Shown here: positions 34,658 through 43,413 of the stretch, piece by piece
How the letters are laid out: every line of letters starts with the position of its first letter
How positions within the stretch are numbered: the stretch's first letter is position 1
NCBI RefSeq assembly: GCF_001619585.1
Contig: NZ_LQNT01000011.1
Coordinates: 434,001-498,000, forward strand
DNA length: 64,000 nucleotides
Direction: 5' to 3'
Source of the DNA: Bhargavaea cecembensis
GTDB taxonomy: Bacteria; Bacillota; Bacilli; Bacillales_A; Planococcaceae
The notes under the pieces: generated by a model
The model's database searches: none
What the model saw: only the letters and a program-made list of their open reading frames with translations
Told to the model about the DNA's origin: nothing
Position numbers and translations under genes: made by a program

Positions 34658-34889
34658 GCTCCTCCCCCTTTTCATCCAAACGCTCCAGTACCGCAGCCAC
34701 CCCATGCATCAGGATGCCGATGGAAACCATAAACACGAGCACGATCAGGCCGAATATCCTGCCGGAAAACCCGCCTTCCTGCATATCCGTGCTTGCTCCC
34801 GTATCCAGCGAGCCGATACCCGCAATAATGCCAAGAATGACCATCAAGCTGCCGAACAGCTTTAGCCTAAACGTGATCCCTATTTCCAT
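34629..34889 (-). CDS. Small membrane protein of unknown function
   Basis: An 86-residue protein with two hydrophobic spans (LKLFGSLMVILGIIAGIGSL and IFGLIVLVFMVSIGILMHGVAA) separated by a short polar loop, and a His/Glu-rich cytosolic tail. Its 3' end overlaps the acetyltransferase start, and it follows the APH-like gene by 6 bp, so it belongs to the operon. Family not recognised. Confidence 0.7.
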   Translation of the reverse strand: MEIGITFRLKLFGSLMVILGIIAGIGSLDTGASTDMQEGGFSGRIFGLIVLVFMVSIGILMHGVAAVLERLDEKGEEHEHTASHTE

Positions 34890-34895
34890 CCCCCG

Positions 34896-35678
34896 TCAAT
34901 AGAATTCGTACAGTCCTTCTGCATAGTACTGGAACATTTCTGCTGAAATGCGTTTTCCGTAAGCTTCGAAAAAGAAGTCACGATCCTCCGGCCAGCCGAA
35001 GATGCCCGGTTTCTCCCGAACTGCAAGGGCGATGTCGTAGTCCGGGTCTCCCGAAGTGCCGCCGCTCCAGTCAATGATGCCTGTAAGGCGGCCATCCTTC
35101 ACCATGACATTGTCGACCGTGCAATCGCCGTGGATCAGGCACTCCCATGGGATTTCAGGCCGCTCCCTCTTTAACTGCTTAAGACGCTCCGGAGATCCGT
35201 CCGTCTCATAACGGTTCAGGTTGTCCTCCGCTTCTTCCAGCATGCGGTCAATCCAAGGATGGTCCTGCTTAAGGGCGCTTGGGACTGGAGTCTGATGAAC
35301 CATTCTGAGTGCTTCAGCAAATGCCCTGATCACCTTGCGCCGTTCTTCCCGATCGGTCGTCCGTCTTAATGCACTGCGCACCGTCTCTCCTTCGATGAAG
35401 GATATCAGCGCCCAGCTGCAGGCCGGCTCTTCAAGAAATGCAATCAGTTGCGGAACCGGCAAATCGGTCTCCGATAGATGTTTCAACACCTCGGATTCGC
35501 GCTTGAGCCACTCATCAAACGGCGCCCGCTTCGAACGCTTCAGCACAAACTTCCCCGCATCAGTTGTCAACAGGGCCACTTCAGACGTCCCGCCCTCCGG
35601 CATACTGTCCACATTGTGGATGGTACCTGTAAGTTTTTCAGTTATCCCCTTGGGGATATCTTCATGATGGATTGGCAT
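34896..35678 (-). CDS. Aminoglycoside-phosphotransferase-fold kinase
   Basis: About 260 residues from ATG 35678 (AGGTGA ribosome site), with an in-frame GTG at 35687 as alternative. Protein-kinase-like APH fold: VALLTTDAGKFVLKRSK with the ATP lysine, the catalytic loop HGDCTVDNVMVKDG and the metal motif IIDWSGG. Such proteins phosphorylate antibiotics, choline or sugars; no specificity determinant is obvious. Follows the 157-residue gene without a gap. Confidence 0.85.
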   Translation of the reverse strand: MPIHHEDIPKGITEKLTGTIHNVDSMPEGGTSEVALLTTDAGKFVLKRSKRAPFDEWLKRESEVLKHLSETDLPVPQLIAFLEEPACSWALISFIEGETVRSALRRTTDREERRKVIRAFAEALRMVHQTPVPSALKQDHPWIDRMLEEAEDNLNRYETDGSPERLKQLKRERPEIPWECLIHGDCTVDNVMVKDGRLTGIIDWSGGTSGDPDYDIALAVREKPGIFGWPEDRDFFFEAYGKRISAEMFQYYAEGLYEFY

Positions 35679-35679
35679 G

Positions 35680-36153
35680 TTATTCACCTGTGGATGATTT
35701 GGCCGCAGCCGGCATGTTCAGTTCCACCATAACCGCTCCAGAACCGTCACTTGTTATCAGCCAGTTTGAAGACAACATGTCGTTTAACTGCTCCAGTTCG
35801 TGCGGCGGTAAGCGAAGATCCTTAATCCCCGCTTCCGTCACCGCATAGTCCCGCTCCACTTCTTTACCGAATCGCATCCGAAGCAGGTTCTTTAATCCGT
35901 TAAACGTCACGAACTTCACCTCATAGCCGTCAAAGAGAGCCGACCGGAACGCCTCCAGATCTTTACGGGCAGCTTCCACCAATTCCCCGTAATCAAAACG
36001 CGGCTCGATCTCTTTTAGGCCTTCAGCGTCTTCCTGTTCAACTAAGGCAAATAGTTCTTCATTCGAAATCCCCTTGCTGCGGAGAGATTCGACCATATAG
36101 GCCTCCATCAAAGACAGTTTTGGTTTGGTCAATGGATGTTCCCCCTCAATCAC
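35680..36153 (-). CDS. Unknown protein in helicase operon
   Basis: Up to 157 residues from a GTG that overlaps the helicase stop; a TTG at 36132 behind GAGGGGG is a plausible alternative start. Mostly helical and acidic, with ALVEQEDAEGLKEIEPRFDY and VEAARKDLEAFRSALFDGYEVKF. No motif was recognised. Composition is nearer the host than the helicase, so it may mark the boundary of the acquired segment. Confidence 0.7.
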   Translation of the reverse strand: MIEGEHPLTKPKLSLMEAYMVESLRSKGISNEELFALVEQEDAEGLKEIEPRFDYGELVEAARKDLEAFRSALFDGYEVKFVTFNGLKNLLRMRFGKEVERDYAVTEAGIKDLRLPPHELEQLNDMLSSNWLITSDGSGAVMVELNMPAAAKSSTGE

Positions 36154-39100
36154 AAGATACTTTTGTTAGCCTTCGGAACGAGATAAGCCGGCATTGGCGT
36201 ATCGAGTTCCCAAACAAAACTTACCGGCTGGCTTCCTTCATGGCTCACATAGTTCGCAGTTCCCAAGAATGTAAATGGCGCAGTGAGTCCGTCTTCCATC
36301 TTGTATTCTCTCACGAATAACGCGATCTGCTGTCCTTTCTCCTGATGATGGATATAGCGTTGTGCCGTAATACTCGTATCGGACGTACGGCTTTGCGATT
36401 GCCAATGAAATAGCCGATCGCTAATTGCATAGTCTTCATACATCGTAGACTCCGAGAATTCCTTGTCGGATTTGTTCAGCGTAATAAAAAACACGTCTGT
36501 CTTTTTTTGTTCAAAGTGTTTGACTCCTTCACGGAAAGCGGGGGCTTGTTGGTCATTGTAATAGTCAAACGCCGCCATAATCTGATCAGTCGTATAGCGG
36601 CCGTGCACACGCAACGGAGAAGGGAAAACAAACGGTGACTGGAGATCTACGTGATGAATGTTTTCATAACACACTTCTAAAACAGCCAGAATCTCATTTT
36701 TATTTTCTTCGTAATCTAGTAGATCGCGAAGCACTTCATCCATCGATTCAACACTTATTTCTTTGGGTGGCTTCCGGTAAAAAGAATAATAAAACATGCC
36801 AACCATCAGTTGACCTTGCTCCGTCTGAGGTTCCGCACCATTTACATAACGAATCAAAAATTGAATGAGGTCCTGTGAATCAAGATGAAACAGCTTGTGG
36901 GTCTGCTTTTTGACGATTTCTAAATATGGATTATCAAATTCTGCTCGCAGTCCCGCTTCCGCTTTTAATTCCTCAAATGTTCTGCGGCTCTGCTGTCTGC
37001 TATAAAACTCGTGGAGTGTGAGGTGTTCGTACTGCAAAAATCCTTGTAGTGTCAATGGTTGACCGGTATCTTGCTCAAAGTAGCGAAGCTTTTCGACGAG
37101 CTGTTTTTTTGAGGCCTTAGTGGCTTTAACATTTCGAAGGACATATTCCTTTGCTTGCTTCTCCATCTGAATTACGGAGCCCTTCGGCAAATATGAAAAT
37201 CCATTTTCCACGTAATGGCGGATAGAATGTTTGGTCGGTCCAACTAGTGCCCTGAACTTTTCCTCAAACGGGTAATCCTTGTGGGCTTGTCCGATAAAGT
37301 CTAAGACCGTCAAACATTCCTTGTCCTCATGTAGCCGCAATCCCCGGCCAAGCTGTTGAAGAAAGACTGTGAGACTCTCTGTCGGACGCAAAAACAAAAT
37401 CGTATTAACTGCAGGGATATCCACGCCTTCGTTGTATAGATCGACAACAAAGATCAAACGTATCTCACCTGATTCCAATTTTCGTTTTGCGGTTTCTCGT
37501 TCTTCATCCTGAGATTTTCCGTGAAGCGCAATGGACGGAATTCCTTTTCTGTTAAAGTACTTTGCCATATAAACCGCATGCTCAACTGACACACAAAAAC
37601 CAAGCCCTTTTACGCTGTCAATTGAAGTCACATAGCGGTGAATCGCTTGGATGATTAAATCGCTCCTACGATCATTGGACGTATATAAATTCGTAAGCTG
37701 ATCTGTATCATAACCTCTTCTCGACCATTTCATTGCTGAAAGATCAACAATATCAGTGACGCAAAAATAATGGAAAGGGGAAAGTAACTTTCGATTGATG
37801 GCCTCGGTCAGACGCATTTCTGATGCAATGTAATCATCGAAGTAACTCAGAATGCTTTGTTGGTCCATCCGCTCTGGCGTCGCAGTCAATCCTAGCAATA
37901 TTTTGGGCTCATAATGCTCTAGCAACTTTTGATAGGTACGCGCAGCAGCATGATGAAATTCATCAACAATGATCATGTCGTAAAAACCTGGAGTCGTTTT
38001 TGTCGCCATCTGCTTGCTATTCCAGCTTTGGATACTCATAAACAAATGCTCCATCGATGATGCCACGTGTTGTCCAACAAACAATTCACCAAAGTTGGGG
38101 TCTTTTAAGATCGCCCGGAAAGTCGCTAAACTTTGACTTAAAATCTCCTCCCGGTGGGCAATAAATAGTAGCCTCGCGTTCGGATTGTCTTTTAACATCC
38201 GTTTAAAGTCGAACGCAGAAATAACCGTTTTCCCAACGCCTGTTGCAGCCACGACCAAGTTACGGTAACGACCATGCACTTCACGTTCAGCCTGAAGTTC
38301 ATCTAATATTTCCTGTTGATAATAATACGGGCGTATGTCCAGGTGATACGCCACCTGTTCTTCTGCCACTCGATCTTTTGTGAGGCTAGAACGAAGAAGA
38401 AGCCAGGATTGATCTTTGCTCAACGATTGGAACTCTTCATCATTCCAATAGCTTTCAAATGTCGCCTTAAATTTACGAATGATATCGAAAGAATCCTGCT
38501 CTGTCACTTTCAAATTCCACTCAAGCCCTGATGTCAGGGCAGGATTGGACAAATTGGAGGAGCCGATATATGCCGTACTAAAACCGGTTTCTCGCTTAAA
38601 CAAGTACGCTTTTGCATGCAATCGCGTTCGTTCTTTATCGAGGGATACTCGTATTTCTGTGTTCGGAAGTTTACTGAGCTCTTCAAGCGCCTTATAATCC
38701 GTAGCCTCCATGTAGGAGGTTGTGATCACGCGCAGTCTTCCGCCTCGAGAAGTGAACTGACGAAGTTCGTCTAATACGATTCGCGTGCCAGACCACTTTA
38801 CGAACGAGACAAGCCAGTCAATTTCATCGGCTGATAGGATTTCCTTACGGAGTTCTTCAAGCATATTCGGTTCAGCTTGAGAACCGGTGAATAATGAACT
38901 TCGGGATATGGACGTAACTGGGCGAACAGGCTTTTCGTTTTTCAACGCATAAACAGAATTCAACTTCTCGTAAATGGAAGTTAGAATCTCTCCTTGCTCA
39001 TCAAGTTGAAGTTGCAGAAATTCTTCTTCATGCAGGTGTTCACTCAATGTCTTAATCATTTGGTTACAGACTTTGATTTGTGTGAGGAGCTTGCCATCGG

Positions 39101-39293
39101 CTTTGTTTTCCCGAACTAGTGTGAGTCCTTTTTTCGTAACAGCACCAATATAGGCAGAAAGGTAAGTCTTTGCCTCTTCCTCATCGAGCTCTTCTGTATC
39201 AATCGCATAGAGCTCCAGCGAGAGCGCATCTAAATCTGTCCGTATTTTCTCGTTGATTAATTGCTCATAAATGCCTTGCTTCATTTGGTTCAC
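36150..39293 (-). CDS. PLD-nuclease/DEAD-like helicase with DUF3427 C-terminus
   Basis: A 1047-residue fusion. After a helical N-terminal part (1-130) comes a phospholipase-D-type nuclease domain with RLHAKAYLF (about 225) and YIGSSNLSNPAL. A superfamily-2 helicase follows: Walker A AATGVGKTV (about 351), DEFH box in VDEFHHAAA (about 443), GLTATPER, and QQLGRGLRLHEDK for motif VI. The last 260 residues look like DUF3427. This architecture recurs beside NUDIX hydrolases in many bacteria and is suspected to act on foreign or damaged DNA. Noticeably A+T-rich, so probably acquired. Confidence 0.88.
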   Translation of the reverse strand: MNQMKQGIYEQLINEKIRTDLDALSLELYAIDTEELDEEEAKTYLSAYIGAVTKKGLTLVRENKADGKLLTQIKVCNQMIKTLSEHLHEEEFLQLQLDEQGEILTSIYEKLNSVYALKNEKPVRPVTSISRSSLFTGSQAEPNMLEELRKEILSADEIDWLVSFVKWSGTRIVLDELRQFTSRGGRLRVITTSYMEATDYKALEELSKLPNTEIRVSLDKERTRLHAKAYLFKRETGFSTAYIGSSNLSNPALTSGLEWNLKVTEQDSFDIIRKFKATFESYWNDEEFQSLSKDQSWLLLRSSLTKDRVAEEQVAYHLDIRPYYYQQEILDELQAEREVHGRYRNLVVAATGVGKTVISAFDFKRMLKDNPNARLLFIAHREEILSQSLATFRAILKDPNFGELFVGQHVASSMEHLFMSIQSWNSKQMATKTTPGFYDMIIVDEFHHAAARTYQKLLEHYEPKILLGLTATPERMDQQSILSYFDDYIASEMRLTEAINRKLLSPFHYFCVTDIVDLSAMKWSRRGYDTDQLTNLYTSNDRRSDLIIQAIHRYVTSIDSVKGLGFCVSVEHAVYMAKYFNRKGIPSIALHGKSQDEERETAKRKLESGEIRLIFVVDLYNEGVDIPAVNTILFLRPTESLTVFLQQLGRGLRLHEDKECLTVLDFIGQAHKDYPFEEKFRALVGPTKHSIRHYVENGFSYLPKGSVIQMEKQAKEYVLRNVKATKASKKQLVEKLRYFEQDTGQPLTLQGFLQYEHLTLHEFYSRQQSRRTFEELKAEAGLRAEFDNPYLEIVKKQTHKLFHLDSQDLIQFLIRYVNGAEPQTEQGQLMVGMFYYSFYRKPPKEISVESMDEVLRDLLDYEENKNEILAVLEVCYENIHHVDLQSPFVFPSPLRVHGRYTTDQIMAAFDYYNDQQAPAFREGVKHFEQKKTDVFFITLNKSDKEFSESTMYEDYAISDRLFHWQSQSRTSDTSITAQRYIHHQEKGQQIALFVREYKMEDGLTAPFTFLGTANYVSHEGSQPVSFVWELDTPMPAYLVPKANKSIL

Positions 39294-39299
39294 CCTTTG

Positions 39300-39701
39300 T
39301 TATTGGAGAGAATATAAGGACTGGAGTTTTTCAATAGCCGGTAGATCAGCCGCTGCCCAATCAACAATATGTAAATCTTTAGGTTCTACCCATCTTAGAT
39401 CGATATGTTCGGTTAACATGGGAGTACCGGTTACTAACTCACAATGGAACGTCGTAAGGTGAACGATTCCAAATTCGTATTCATGAACGGTGTGTTCCAC
39501 TTGTTCCCCAACGTGAATGTCACAGTTCATTTCTTCTTGAATTTCTCGCATTAATGCCGCTTCCGCTGATTCCCCCTGCTCAATCTTCCCACCTGGAAAC
39601 TCCCATTTATAGGCCAAAGTCTTGGTGGCCCCCCGTTGAGCACACAGAATTTTCCCGTCTCTCCAAATCACAGCTCCTACGACATGAATGTTCTTTTTCA
39701 C
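39300..39701 (-). CDS. NUDIX (deoxy)nucleoside triphosphate pyrophosphohydrolase
   Basis: A 133-residue MutT-like enzyme with the NUDIX box GGKIEQGESAEAALMREIQEEM and the CTP-pyrophosphohydrolase-like context KWEFPGGK. It hydrolyses NTPs or dNTPs to NMP plus pyrophosphate. Starts at GTG after GTGGGAGC and ends only six bases before the helicase gene, so the two are cotranscribed. Same A+T-rich composition as the helicase. Confidence 0.9.
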   Translation of the reverse strand: MKKNIHVVGAVIWRDGKILCAQRGATKTLAYKWEFPGGKIEQGESAEAALMREIQEEMNCDIHVGEQVEHTVHEYEFGIVHLTTFHCELVTGTPMLTEHIDLRWVEPKDLHIVDWAAADLPAIEKLQSLYSLQ

Positions 39702-39881
39702 GCTCCCACCCCATTTCCCAAGTTATTTACAGTCTATCATACCTAGTAGATGTGCTTGAATTGAACGGAATGTCTCTTACTTTTGATTTTCCCAACCTTA
39801 GAGGCGGTGGTTTTTGTAAAAATAAAGGGATTTCCTCCAGCTTATTGAATGCTAATGTTAACCCTATTTGAAAGGCGGATG

Positions 39882-40268
39882 ATGATGAATTCAACTGCTT
39901 CACCAATTGCCGGCAAGGTCAACAATGTGTTTATTCATGTCAGTGACCTGAAGAAGTCTGCAGCTTGGTACAGCCGCTTGCTCGGGCTTCCGTTTGATGA
40001 ACGGAATGTTGAGTCTCCTGTCTATAATGTCCCCGTTACCTCCAAAGCGGGACTGACGCTGGATGATCACACATTTGATCCCGGCTTCAGCCTCCAGCCA
40101 TCCGATCATGCACTGTTTAACTTTTATGCCGAGGATATCGACGAGGCATACCGGTTCATCCGGGAGAATGACATTCCGATCGCAAGAGAGATTGAGCGGA
40201 TCGGCGACTTTGCCTATTTTAATTTCCGGGACCCGGATGGCAATGTCCTGATGATCTGCAATAACTGA
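39882..40268 (+). CDS. VOC-family (glyoxalase-like) protein
   Basis: About 128 residues with the vicinal-oxygen-chelate pattern: VFIHVSDLKKSAAWYSRLLG, LFNFYAEDIDEAYRFI and YFNFRDPDGNVLMI. Such proteins bind metals or drugs or isomerise small molecules. Three consecutive ATG codons (39879, 39882, 39885) follow AAAGG; the middle one is used here. Monocistronic, closed by the hairpin at 40290. Confidence 0.85.
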   Translation: MMNSTASPIAGKVNNVFIHVSDLKKSAAWYSRLLGLPFDERNVESPVYNVPVTSKAGLTLDDHTFDPGFSLQPSDHALFNFYAEDIDEAYRFIRENDIPIAREIERIGDFAYFNFRDPDGNVLMICNN

Positions 40269-40289
40269 TAACTCCTGTTCCAAGCAATG

Positions 40290-40325
40290 AACAGCGCCCT
40301 CCCGCAAGATGCAGGGGGCGCTGTT
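40290..40325. terminator. Shared intrinsic terminator
   Basis: AACAGCGCCC and GGGCGCTGTT form the outer stem with an inner CTCC/GGGG-type pairing; it separates the convergent VOC gene and the 58-residue gene. No long T-run follows, so it may act mainly as an RNA stabiliser. Confidence 0.55.
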
Positions 40326-40331
40326 CGCTGT

Positions 40332-40508
40332 TTACTGATACGTGATGTTTCTGAGTTCCTCTTCGCCGAAGCCGTTTTCCAGCCGGAAGTCCCGTTCCTC
40401 GCGGATTGTATGGACCGGACCACCCTCATCGATCATGTTAAGGACTTCTTCGTAGTCACCGTGCTGTGAGCCGATCAGGTTCGGCTTGCCGTTCGGATGC
40501 CTTACCAT
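40332..40508 (-). CDS. Small conserved-looking protein, 58 residues
   Basis: Frame from ATG 40508 (strong AAGGAGGG ribosome site) to TAA 40332. The protein begins MVRHPNGKPNLIGSQHGDYE and continues acidic and hydrophilic (EEVLNMIDEGGP, REERDFRLENGFGEEEL). No membrane span or known motif. The strong ribosome site and codon usage make it a likely real gene; function unknown. Confidence 0.7.
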   Translation of the reverse strand: MVRHPNGKPNLIGSQHGDYEEVLNMIDEGGPVHTIREERDFRLENGFGEEELRNITYQ

Positions 40509-40669
40509 GTGAATCCCTCCTTACTTTTAATGAGCCAGAGAGACTTGGAGACAGACAACCTTTCCTGCTACCATTATACGAAAATTCCGTTCTTTTAGAA
40601 AGAATATTGCCCTGAAATTTGCGTTTGTTTGCCTTTTCAGGTGAAGGGAAGAATAAGTGCTGAATCCAT

Positions 40670-40698
40670 GAAAAAACGGACCGGTGCATCCGGTCCGA
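40670..40698 (-). terminator. Intrinsic terminator after 95-residue gene
   Basis: Minus-strand CGGACCGG / CCGGTCCG around TGCA-type loop, followed by TTTTTTC. Confidence 0.85.
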
Positions 40699-40702
40699 GG
40701 GG

Positions 40703-40987
40703 TCATGCGTCTTTATTGTTACGGCAGTATTCAAGGACCGCTTCTTCCTCATCCTCTTCAAGTGCAAAGCCCATCGGCTTGCCCGTGGCGGCCTCGATGA
40801 AGTCGTAGTTCGCGATCCATTCGCGGCTGTCCTGTACAGCAAAGAGGACGCGGAGCTTTACGCCGCCTTCCGTGTACAGCTCGTCCTCTTCATCGAGGTC
40901 GAGTTCCAGGAAGAACTCATAGCGGTCGCCTTCGATGATTCCTGTCGGGTCGTTCAGCAGCTCAACCGTGTGGCCCGTGATTTCCAT
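40703..40987 (-). CDS. Small acidic protein, DUF6509-like
   Basis: 94 residues from ATG 40987, preferred over ATG 40996 because AAGGA then has an eight-base spacing. MEITGHTVELLNDPTGIIEG, LELDLDEEDELY and VKLRVLFAV resemble the small Bacillus family tentatively called DUF6509, of unknown role. Cytosolic, no cofactor motif. Monocistronic with its own terminator. Confidence 0.7.
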   Translation of the reverse strand: MEITGHTVELLNDPTGIIEGDRYEFFLELDLDEEDELYTEGGVKLRVLFAVQDSREWIANYDFIEAATGKPMGFALEEDEEEAVLEYCRNNKDA

Positions 40988-41072
40988 GTGCAACATCCTT
41001 CCGTTCCGTGATGGTGGTTATATTATACCCGAGAGGGCCGCGCGGGACGCGGAGAAATCGAATTTAAGCATT

Positions 41073-41090
41073 GTTAATAGTTTGTTCATA
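41073..41090 (+). promoter_or_regulatory. Direct repeats upstream of htrA
   Basis: GTTAATA (41073-41079) and GTTCATA (41084-41090) are spaced 11 bp apart, about 50 bp before the htrA start, as expected for an OmpR-type regulator site. The neighbouring response regulator is the obvious candidate. Confidence 0.4.
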
Positions 41091-41135
41091 TCTGTCCCTT
41101 AAAGTGGAGTTAACAGAAGCAAGGAGGAAGTGCAG

Positions 41136-42593
41136 ATGACGTATCATCAAAACGGCCGGGAACCCGGCGATCAGCATGATTCCATAAACGAACACAACCA
41201 GGGCCCGGCAGAGCCGGACATCCGGGAACAGGAGTGGCAGCACGGCGAGGACGGCGTGCCCGATCACGTAGACACTGAACACCTGACCGAACCGGCAGCG
41301 TTCCGTACGGAGGCATCCCCGGGGGAAACGCGTGAGGAGGCCTATCGCTCCGACATGCCGGGGGCGGCAGAACAAGCCACACCTGGCCAGGCACGCGGTG
41401 TCCGGGATAAAAAAAAGCGCGGCGGCGCCGGATGGCTCCAGGCGATTGGCGGCGGGATCGCGGGTTCTGTCCTGACGCTCGCCATCGCCGTACCGCTCCT
41501 TGACGGAGACCCGGGCGAGACGAACCCGCCGGCGGAAAGCGGCGTGCAGTCCGAATCGCAGCAACAGGCGTCAGGTGACGTGACGAAAGTGTCGACGGAC
41601 GGGTCGCTTGCCGACATGGTCGAGCAGGTATCCGGCTCAATTGTCGGTATTGTGAATTACCAGCAGCAACAGCAGCGCAATCCGTTCGGCGGCTCCGGCA
41701 GCGGCCAGTCGCTCCCTGCCGGCACGGGATCCGGCGTCATTATTCAAAAAGAAGGCGATTCTGCGTACATCGTAACGAACAACCACGTTGTAGAGGGAGC
41801 CTCTAAGCTTGAAGTTTCACTGGAAAACGGAGAACGTGCAGAAGCTGAGCTCGTAGGAGCCGACGCCCTGAGTGATCTTGCCGTTGTTCGCGTCGACGCA
41901 AACCTGGTAGATGCCGAACCGCTTGAATTCGGCGATTCGGATGCGCTCCGCGCCGGTGACTCCGTTGTCGCGATCGGCAACCCGCTCGGCCTCGAGCTGT
42001 CCCGTTCCGTAACAGAAGGGATTGTCAGCGCGACCGACCGCTCAATCAATGTCGACACGTCCGCCGGCGAATGGGAGATGAACGTTATCCAGACCGATGC
42101 CGCCATCAACCAGGGGAACTCCGGCGGCGCGCTCGTCAACATGAATGGGGAAGTAATCGGCATCAACAGCCTGAAAATCGGCGGCTCCGGCGTTGAAGGA
42201 CTCGGGTTCGCCATCCCTTCAGATGACGTTGTGCCGCTCGTCGAGGAAATGATGGAGTCCGGCCATGTGGAGCGGCCGTACGCCGGAATCTCGATGTATG
42301 ATGTCGCCCAGATTCCTCGTGGTGAGCTCGACGGCCTGCCGAACGACATTTCCAGTGGCGTCTTTATCGCCGGTGTGGATCCTCAAGGTGCGGCGGCGAA
42401 GGGTGGCATCAAGGAAGGCGACGTCATCACCGCCATCGACGGCGAGGAAGTCGAGGACGGCCAGGCGCTGCGCCGCTACCTCTATTCCGAGCTCGAAGTC
42501 GGTGACCAGGCCGTGTTCACTGTCTACCGCGAAGGCAAGAAAACGGAAATCCCGGTCACGCTCGGATCAAATAAAGCCTCGTCCCCATCCTGA
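41136..42593 (+). CDS. htrA: Membrane-anchored HtrA-type serine protease
   Basis: 485 residues from ATG 41136 (GGAGG at eight bases). A long acidic cytosolic N-terminus, one membrane span (about residues 98-120, GGIAGSVLTLAIAVPLL), then a trypsin-like protease with His in VTNNHVVEGA, Asp in LSDLAVVRVD and Ser in INQGNSGGALVN, and a C-terminal PDZ domain. It degrades or refolds misfolded exported proteins at the membrane surface. Followed by a two-component system, as htrB is next to cssRS in B. subtilis. Confidence 0.93.
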   Translation: MTYHQNGREPGDQHDSINEHNQGPAEPDIREQEWQHGEDGVPDHVDTEHLTEPAAFRTEASPGETREEAYRSDMPGAAEQATPGQARGVRDKKKRGGAGWLQAIGGGIAGSVLTLAIAVPLLDGDPGETNPPAESGVQSESQQQASGDVTKVSTDGSLADMVEQVSGSIVGIVNYQQQQQRNPFGGSGSGQSLPAGTGSGVIIQKEGDSAYIVTNNHVVEGASKLEVSLENGERAEAELVGADALSDLAVVRVDANLVDAEPLEFGDSDALRAGDSVVAIGNPLGLELSRSVTEGIVSATDRSINVDTSAGEWEMNVIQTDAAINQGNSGGALVNMNGEVIGINSLKIGGSGVEGLGFAIPSDDVVPLVEEMMESGHVERPYAGISMYDVAQIPRGELDGLPNDISSGVFIAGVDPQGAAAKGGIKEGDVITAIDGEEVEDGQALRRYLYSELEVGDQAVFTVYREGKKTEIPVTLGSNKASSPS

Positions 42594-42602
42594 TGGGAGT
42601 GT

Positions 42603-42635
42603 GCCCGCCAGATCGGATACCGGCGGGCATTTATT
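42603..42635 (+). terminator. Intrinsic terminator after htrA
   Basis: GCCCGCC / GGCGGGC stem followed by ATTTATTG. Confidence 0.75.
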
Positions 42636-42702
42636 GTGCATGCAGTGCTCCTATTTTGCTGGGTTGCTAAACCTTTGATTATACTGAAAGGAGTGGAGAA
42701 CG

Positions 42703-43413
42703 ATGGGAAAGGAGGCGGAGGCGGTGAGGATCCTCGTCATTGAAGACAGTGAAAGTGTTGCGTCAATGATCGAAATGTTTTTCTCAAAGGAAGGCATCGA
42801 CGGAACATTCATCACGGACGGTGACGCTGGCTACCGGGAGGCGATGACCGGCACGTACGACTGCCTGATCATCGATTGGATGCTTCCGGGCATGGACGGT
42901 GTGACGATCTGCCGGAAAGTACGCGAAGCAGGGCTCGATATGCCGATCATCATGCTGACGGCAAAAACAGCCGAGGAAGACCAGGTGACGGGGCTTGAGA
43001 CCGGAGCGGATGACTACGTGACGAAGCCGTTCAGCCCGGCAGCGCTCTTGGCCCGGATCCGCGCCGTGACCCGCCGCTACGGGAAGCAGATACAACCGGA
43101 GGAGGACGGTCTGATCCGGACCCGGCATTTCCTGATTCACGAGAAAACGCGGGAAGTGAAGCTCGACGGTGAACCGCTGTCCGGCCTGACGCCAAAAGAG
43201 TTCGATTTGCTGGTTCAGTTTGCCCGGCATCCGAAACAGGTGTTTTCCCGCGAGCAGCTGATCGAAAGCGTCTGGGGATACGGCTTCTACGGTGATGACC
43301 GGACCGTCGATGTGCACGTGAAGCGCCTCCGCTCCAAAACGGAATCGGACGGACGGCAGTTTTTCCATACGGTATGGGGCGTCGGCTACCGGTTTGAGGA
43401 GACGGACGGATGA
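42703..43413 (+). CDS. OmpR/PhoB-family response regulator (CssR-like)
   Basis: 236 residues. Receiver: VRILVIEDSESV, phospho-Asp in CLIIDWMLPGMDG, Lys in DDYVTKPFSP. C-terminal winged helix with LTPKEFDLLVQFARHPKQVFSREQLIESVW and RTVDVHVKRLRSK. ATG 42703 has AAAGGAG; a GTG seven codons later behind GGAGG is possible. Position next to htrA suggests a CssR-like role in secretion stress. The stop overlaps the kinase start. Confidence 0.9.
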   Translation: MGKEAEAVRILVIEDSESVASMIEMFFSKEGIDGTFITDGDAGYREAMTGTYDCLIIDWMLPGMDGVTICRKVREAGLDMPIIMLTAKTAEEDQVTGLETGADDYVTKPFSPAALLARIRAVTRRYGKQIQPEEDGLIRTRHFLIHEKTREVKLDGEPLSGLTPKEFDLLVQFARHPKQVFSREQLIESVWGYGFYGDDRTVDVHVKRLRSKTESDGRQFFHTVWGVGYRFEETDG

